Assembly: GCA_003527555.1 (NCBI GenBank)
Contig: DPWT01000039.1
Location: 10,529 to 21,199 of the forward strand
Source: Verrucomicrobiales bacterium
GTDB taxonomy: Bacteria; Verrucomicrobiota; Verrucomicrobiia; Verrucomicrobiales; Akkermansiaceae
Reading direction: 5' to 3'
Length of the DNA: 10,671 bases
The notes below the pieces were generated by a model that worked only from the letters and a program-made list of their open reading frames with translations, had not been told where the DNA came from and ran no database searches. Each line of letters begins with the position of its first letter. Position 1 is the first letter of the stretch. The position numbers and the translations under genes are program-made. This document shows positions 6,746-10,671 of this stretch, in pieces.

Positions 6746-9286
6746 GTAGCGGGTGATGGTTTCGTGCAGGTTGAGGATCGTGCGTGCGACTGAGGCGGCT
6801 GCGGCGAGTTCGTGAGCGGGGATGTCTGTGGGGTACGGGGCTAGGCCAACCGAGAGGAATTTTTGCGCGACATCCGGATCTGCCTTAAACCTTAATAATT
6901 CATCCTGATAGAGTTTATCGAGTAGTTTGAGTTCTTGCTCGGTGGCGGGGCGGCTCAAACAAGACATCATGGCGCGTTGTACGAGATTGTCTTTATTCAC
7001 CATGAGAAGTTTGGTGGCGAGCGAGCGAGCGGCTTCGGTAAAAGTTGGGTCGTTGAGCAGGGTGAGTGCTTGCAGCGGGGTGTTTGCTTCAGCTCTTTCT
7101 GTGGCGCATTCTTCGCGATTTGGTGCACCAAAGTTTTTGAGCATTGGATGGAGGAAAGTGCGTTGCCAGTGGGTGTAGATGCCGCGACGGTATTGGTTTT
7201 TTCCCGAATCGGCTTGGTATTTGCGTCGAGGGAAATTTAAGTGGCGGTAGTAGCCTGTCGGCTGGTAGGGACGAACGCTTGGACCACCGATGTCCTCTGT
7301 CAGTAATCCTGAAATGGAGAGAGCGTTGTCACGGATGAGTTCCGCTGGTAGGCGGAGTTGGGTTTGGCGGGCGAGCAGTCGGTTATCTGGGTCATGAGCG
7401 ATGAATTCACCACCTGGGGTGCTCGTTTGCTGATAAGTCTTCGACAGCACGACAGTGCGGATGAGCTGTTTCACGCTCCAGTTGTTTTTAACGAACTCAA
7501 TAGCTAGCCAGTCGAGCAATTCTGGGTTGCTTGGATACTCACCTTGGAAGCCGAAGTCACCCAAGCTATTGGATAATCCGCTACCAAATAATTGAGCCCA
7601 GATCCGGTTGACGAAAACGCGTGCGGTGAGTGGATTTTTTTCTGATGCGATCCATTTGGCAAGATCGAGTCGGGTGGTGCCAATTTCTTCTCCGTTGTTG
7701 AGAAATGCGGGTGGCGCTGGTTGCACGACCGCGCCTGATTGATCAGTCCAGTCGCCGCGCGGGAGTAGGCGCACGGTGCGGCGTTTGGCGGATATGGTGG
7801 TGACAATATGGCGATATTCTTCGGTTGGTTTGGGTTTTTGTGCTGTGAGTTCTTGGATTTTCTTTTGCTGCGGTGTTTTTGCAGAGGATTTGATCAGGAA
7901 GTAGTCGAAAAGGATGGTTTTATTAGTGGGGTTTTTATCGCTATCGGCTGTGGTGACGAGATTGCTGATGTTTCTGGGGAGTCGAGGTTTTGATTTGGAT
8001 TTGAATCTCTTGCGAAGCTCGGCAAGCCATGCGGCAAAGTTTTTTTCTACCGTGGGAGATGCTTTGAGGGTGGTCTTAAGGGAATTGATTTCGGCGTCAA
8101 TGCGTTTGGATTTTGCGAGGACGTCCTCATTTGGGATTCTGAGGTAGGGGCCATATCTCTCTCTGGAATTGATTGAGGCGACAATATTTGGTTTAAGATA
8201 TTTTTGAATGTCCTCTTGGTATTTGCCGTCACCTGTCCATGCTCCTTTTTCGAGGATATCTGAAAAGTAGGCGGCGAAAGAGTAGAAGTCTTTGGCTGTT
8301 ATGGGGTCGAATTTGTGGTCATGGCACTCGGCGCATGCCATGGTGGATCCGAGGAATGCGGCGGATGTGGTGCGGACACGTTCTGCTTGGGTTTTTGCGA
8401 CGTATTCCTTGTCCTGAATCCCTCCTTCTTGGGACATTTGGCCAAGACGGTTATAAGATGAGGCTATTCGCTGGGAGATGGAGGCATTGGGGATGAGGTC
8501 GCCGGCAATCTGTTCGATGATGAATTGATTGTAGGGTAGGTCGTTGTTGAAGGAATTGATGACGTAATCGCGGAAGAGAGAGACCTCGGTATTTTGGTCG
8601 CCGTGATAGCCTACGGTATCTGCGTAGCGGACGGCATCGAGCCACTTCATGGCCATACGCTCGCCGTAGTTGGGTGATGAGAGTAACTTGTCAGTTGCCT
8701 TCGCAACGGCTGCCATGGGGTCAATTTTATGGGCATCTGTAAATGCGGTGACTTCTGCCGAAGTAGGAGGAAGCCCGGTGATGTCGAAGTGGAGTCGGCG
8801 AAGTAGGGTGTGAGCGGCTGTTGGTTTGGAGAGTGTGAGGCCTTTCTTTTTGAGTGCCTTTTCTACGAGGGAATCGATGGTATCGTCTGCGTTTTGTTTG
8901 GGCTGTTGATAAGCCCAATGGGGTTCGTAGTCGCCACCTGCCTTGATCCAGTCGTGGAGGATTTGTTTTTCTTTTTTGGTCAGCTTTTTGTGGCTTTCCG
9001 GGGGAGGCATTATTCTGTCCTTATCGTCTGTATTGATTAGTTCAATAAGTGCGCTTTTTTCCGGGTGTCCTGGAACGAATGCCTTACCTTTGATGGCGTT
9101 TTCCCTGATGTCTAGCCGCAGGCCTTCCTCACGAGTTTCTGGGTCTGGACCGTGACAGAAAAAGCACTTATCGGAGAGGATAGGGCGGACATCGCGGCCG
9201 TAGCGGATATCAGATTCCGAGGCATTTGCCAGGTTAAGAGAAAGCAGAAGCGATGAAATGAAAGCGGTATGACGAGAGTGGAGCAT
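6743..9286 (-). CDS. PSCyt1-DUF1549-DUF1553 (PSD1) cytochrome protein
   Basis: The gene encodes 847 residues, within the usual size for this planctomycete/verrucomicrobial family. A Sec signal peptide covers about residues 1-22. The PSCyt1 cytochrome-like domain (about 25-118) has CFFCH (C41, C44, H45) and a likely Met ligand in RIMPPP (M93). DUF1549 (about 132-345) includes LRRLHFDITGLPP, RYADTVGYHGD, LPYNQFIIEQIAGDL and a second CxxCH, CAECHDHKFDPIT (C318, C321, H322), conserved in the family. A charged, partly coiled-coil linker (about 365-520) follows, with no inserted concanavalin-like domain. DUF1553 (about 545-820) shows ARVFVNRIWAQLFGSGL, GDFGFQGEYPSNPELLDWLA and ANTPLQALTLLNDPTF. The protein probably acts in the periplasm in electron transfer or oxidation, but its reaction is not known. 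It starts one base after the DUF6288-like stop, in the same operon as DUF1501. Confidence 0.95.
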   Translation of the reverse strand: MLHSRHTAFISSLLLSLNLANASESDIRYGRDVRPILSDKCFFCHGPDPETREEGLRLDIRENAIKGKAFVPGHPEKSALIELINTDDKDRIMPPPESHKKLTKKEKQILHDWIKAGGDYEPHWAYQQPKQNADDTIDSLVEKALKKKGLTLSKPTAAHTLLRRLHFDITGLPPTSAEVTAFTDAHKIDPMAAVAKATDKLLSSPNYGERMAMKWLDAVRYADTVGYHGDQNTEVSLFRDYVINSFNNDLPYNQFIIEQIAGDLIPNASISQRIASSYNRLGQMSQEGGIQDKEYVAKTQAERVRTTSAAFLGSTMACAECHDHKFDPITAKDFYSFAAYFSDILEKGAWTGDGKYQEDIQKYLKPNIVASINSRERYGPYLRIPNEDVLAKSKRIDAEINSLKTTLKASPTVEKNFAAWLAELRKRFKSKSKPRLPRNISNLVTTADSDKNPTNKTILFDYFLIKSSAKTPQQKKIQELTAQKPKPTEEYRHIVTTISAKRRTVRLLPRGDWTDQSGAVVQPAPPAFLNNGEEIGTTRLDLAKWIASEKNPLTARVFVNRIWAQLFGSGLSNSLGDFGFQGEYPSNPELLDWLAIEFVKNNWSVKQLIRTVVLSKTYQQTSTPGGEFIAHDPDNRLLARQTQLRLPAELIRDNALSISGLLTEDIGGPSVRPYQPTGYYRHLNFPRRKYQADSGKNQYRRGIYTHWQRTFLHPMLKNFGAPNREECATERAEANTPLQALTLLNDPTFTEAARSLATKLLMVNKDNLVQRAMMSCLSRPATEQELKLLDKLYQDELLRFKADPDVAQKFLSVGLAPYPTDIPAHELAAAASVARTILNLHETITRY

Positions 9287-9290
9287 GCTA
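9284..9290 (-). promoter_or_regulatory. DUF6288-like-to-PSD1 junction, one-base gap
   Basis: The TAG stop (9290-9288), one base, then the ATG of PSD1 (9286-9284) read TAGCATG on the coding strand. The preceding bases are pyrimidine-rich (ATTCCTC), the opposite of a Shine-Dalgarno sequence. This is the tightest junction in the operon and points to termination-reinitiation. Confidence 0.65.
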
Positions 9291-10671
9291 GAGGAATGAT
9301 TTGATGCTGATTAATTTTGGGCGTTTGGTGGAGGTCTTGATTTCCTTAATGGTATCGCGAACGGTCTGGGCTTTTTGTTTGCTAAGTCTTTTGGGGAAAT
9401 CTGGTTCTCTGTTATCGAAATAATCGATGGCGTTCTCAAGCATGGGAATAGCGCGTTGCGAATGTGCACCGTAACTTTTCATCAGAGTCATGACGGTTTT
9501 GATACGATGTTCACTGGCATGAGGCTTCATGTTTTTGGCGTATGCCGCGGTGAGTTCTATACCTTCACTGATACGGTGTTTGGCAAAAAGTTCAAGGCCT
9601 GCTGTCTGAATTTGGTCGGCAAACATGATGCCGCTAGGTGAGGGCTCGATAATGGCGCGGTAAATATCAGGGAGGATCGGTTTGAGTTCCTCTAGGCTGA
9701 GTTTTGTATAGATGGAGCTGTAGCTTCCTCGGGCGCGACCATCTTCATTTTTTAGGCCTGCTTTGACGGCTTTATAGAGAAGTTCTCTGTCGACGCCATT
9801 GAGTGAGCGGCTGAGCATGCCGCCGCGGGCATTGAATAAGGCGAAGCTAAGGTATCGTTGTTCCATAGCTCTGGGGTCTTCCTTGGTGGCGCCTTTGGCT
9901 ACCATGGTGAGGAGTGCCGGTAGAGTGGACATGGCGGGTTGGCCTATGGCAGCGATCGTTTGAGCCGCGTGGACTCGCATCCAGAGGTCATCATGCTTGA
10001 GGTTTTTTTGTAGTGTTGCGACGGCTGGGGCTGCCTTGCCTCTGAGTTGAGCCAAAGCGCGGCAGGCTCCGTAGCGTGCCTGGATGTTGGGGAGGTCGAG
10101 CATCTTGACGAGTGCGGGGACTGGGGAGTTGATCCCCTTGCGGCGAGCCAGTGCCATGGCGGCGCGCTCGCGTACGACGGGTGACCAGCTTGTTAGTTGC
10201 TGAAAAAGGTGATCAACAGACAACTGGTCGTAGGCGGCGTTGCGGTTGTTATTACTCCAGCCTCTGCCGTCGATGATGATCGACTGTGCCTCTTTGGGCT
10301 TGAGTTGAGGGATTTGCGTGGGGTTTTTACCAGTGAGCATGATTTTTTTCAATGGCATGGCGTAGGCGAGTAGATCAGCGCCGGTGCAATCCCAGTTTCT
10401 TGCTGAATCACCTCTCATGGCGGGTGGTCCTTGGTGGGGGAAGGTGCCGTCCCATTGCCGTGCCAGATCGAAATACCAGGAGCCGAACTCCTTCATCCAT
10501 GCACCTGTGGCGTGTGGGCCTGACCGCACCACACCAGGTATTGCCCAAGTGATGTTCCAGAAGTTTCCAGTGTGGCCGGTGTCACGTTCGGGGCCGTGGC
10601 ATGCTAGGCTCATTCGTGAGAAATACTCGGCAGACTTGCTATCTCCTAGCAGGTCAAAAAGCACAGCGGCC
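9288..10671 (-). CDS. DUF6288-like protein with C-terminal HEAT repeats (5' end missing)
   Basis: The frame runs to the right edge of the window. The GTG at 10664 is an internal valine codon (AAVLFDLLGD) rather than the start, so about 460 C-terminal residues are visible. The N-terminal third looks like an alpha/alpha-barrel region rich in aromatic and Gly residues: ACHGPERDTGHTGNFWN (23-39), GVVRSGPHATGAWMKEFG, YFDLARQWDGTFPHQGPP and NWDCTGADLLAYAMPL. I recognise this pattern, from memory and unconfirmed, as the DUF6288 family of Planctomycetes/Verrucomicrobia. Residues about 150-260 are HEAT-type repeats (VVRERAAMALARR, QARYGACRALAQLRGKAAPA, MRVHAAQTIAAIGQPA), then more helices, then a basic C-terminus. 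C24, H25, D30 and H33 could form a metal or catalytic site; this is speculative. No CxxCH is visible. It is the first gene seen of the operon, directly before PSD1. Confidence 0.65.
   Translation of the reverse strand, partial: AAVLFDLLGDSKSAEYFSRMSLACHGPERDTGHTGNFWNITWAIPGVVRSGPHATGAWMKEFGSWYFDLARQWDGTFPHQGPPAMRGDSARNWDCTGADLLAYAMPLKKIMLTGKNPTQIPQLKPKEAQSIIIDGRGWSNNNRNAAYDQLSVDHLFQQLTSWSPVVRERAAMALARRKGINSPVPALVKMLDLPNIQARYGACRALAQLRGKAAPAVATLQKNLKHDDLWMRVHAAQTIAAIGQPAMSTLPALLTMVAKGATKEDPRAMEQRYLSFALFNARGGMLSRSLNGVDRELLYKAVKAGLKNEDGRARGSYSSIYTKLSLEELKPILPDIYRAIIEPSPSGIMFADQIQTAGLELFAKHRISEGIELTAAYAKNMKPHASEHRIKTVMTLMKSYGAHSQRAIPMLENAIDYFDNREPDFPKRLSKQKAQTVRDTIKEIKTSTKRPKLISIKSFL

Noticed and set aside
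10662..10664. GTG as the start of the rightmost gene
   Set aside because: The reading frame stays open to the window edge, and the visible N-terminus begins inside a structured domain with no signal peptide. It reads as an internal valine.

Overview
This window looks like chromosomal DNA from a member of the Planctomycetes-Verrucomicrobia group. I favour a (probably marine or polymer-degrading) verrucomicrobium, but that is inference. The evidence is the set of families typical of those phyla: a Pirellula/Verrucomicrobium-type heme-binding dehydrogenase with HEAT repeats, a PSCyt1-DUF1549-DUF1553 (PSD1) protein, a Tat-exported DUF1501 protein, a type I sulfatase and a DUF6288-like protein. 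All but one of the genes whose N-terminus is in the window carry an export signal. None of the five visible start codons has a recognisable Shine-Dalgarno sequence.

Layout. (1) Positions 1-2235, plus strand: the 3' part of a membrane-bound-dehydrogenase-type protein, running from the end of a beta-propeller-like domain through HEAT repeats to a C-terminal cytochrome c domain (CLTCH). (2) Positions 2236-2417: a 182-base convergent spacer without a gene. (3) Positions 2418-3863, minus strand: a secreted formylglycine-dependent sulfatase. (4) Positions 3864-3961: a divergent intergenic region. (5) Positions 3962-4261, plus strand: a small cytosolic Dabb (stress-responsive A/B barrel) protein. 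(6) Positions 4273-10671, minus strand: a very tight four-gene unit read from right to left. Its order is DUF6288/HEAT protein (5' end outside the window), PSD1 cytochrome protein, DUF1501 Tat protein and compact PhoD-like metallophosphatase. The gaps between these genes are 1, 5 and 2 bases, so they are almost certainly one operon with coupled translation.

How the genes may work together. PSD1/DUF1501 pairs are abundant in these phyla but their biochemistry is largely unsettled. Here the pair sits between a HEAT/DUF6288 protein and a PhoD-like phosphatase, next to a sulfatase and a second heme-HEAT dehydrogenase. Two exported heme proteins and two exported ester hydrolases of known family, plus DUF1501 with its phosphatase/sulfatase-like fold, suggest an envelope system that removes sulfate or phosphate esters and oxidises an unidentified organic substrate. 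That joint role is inference. No RNA genes, mobile elements, CRISPR arrays or origins were found.
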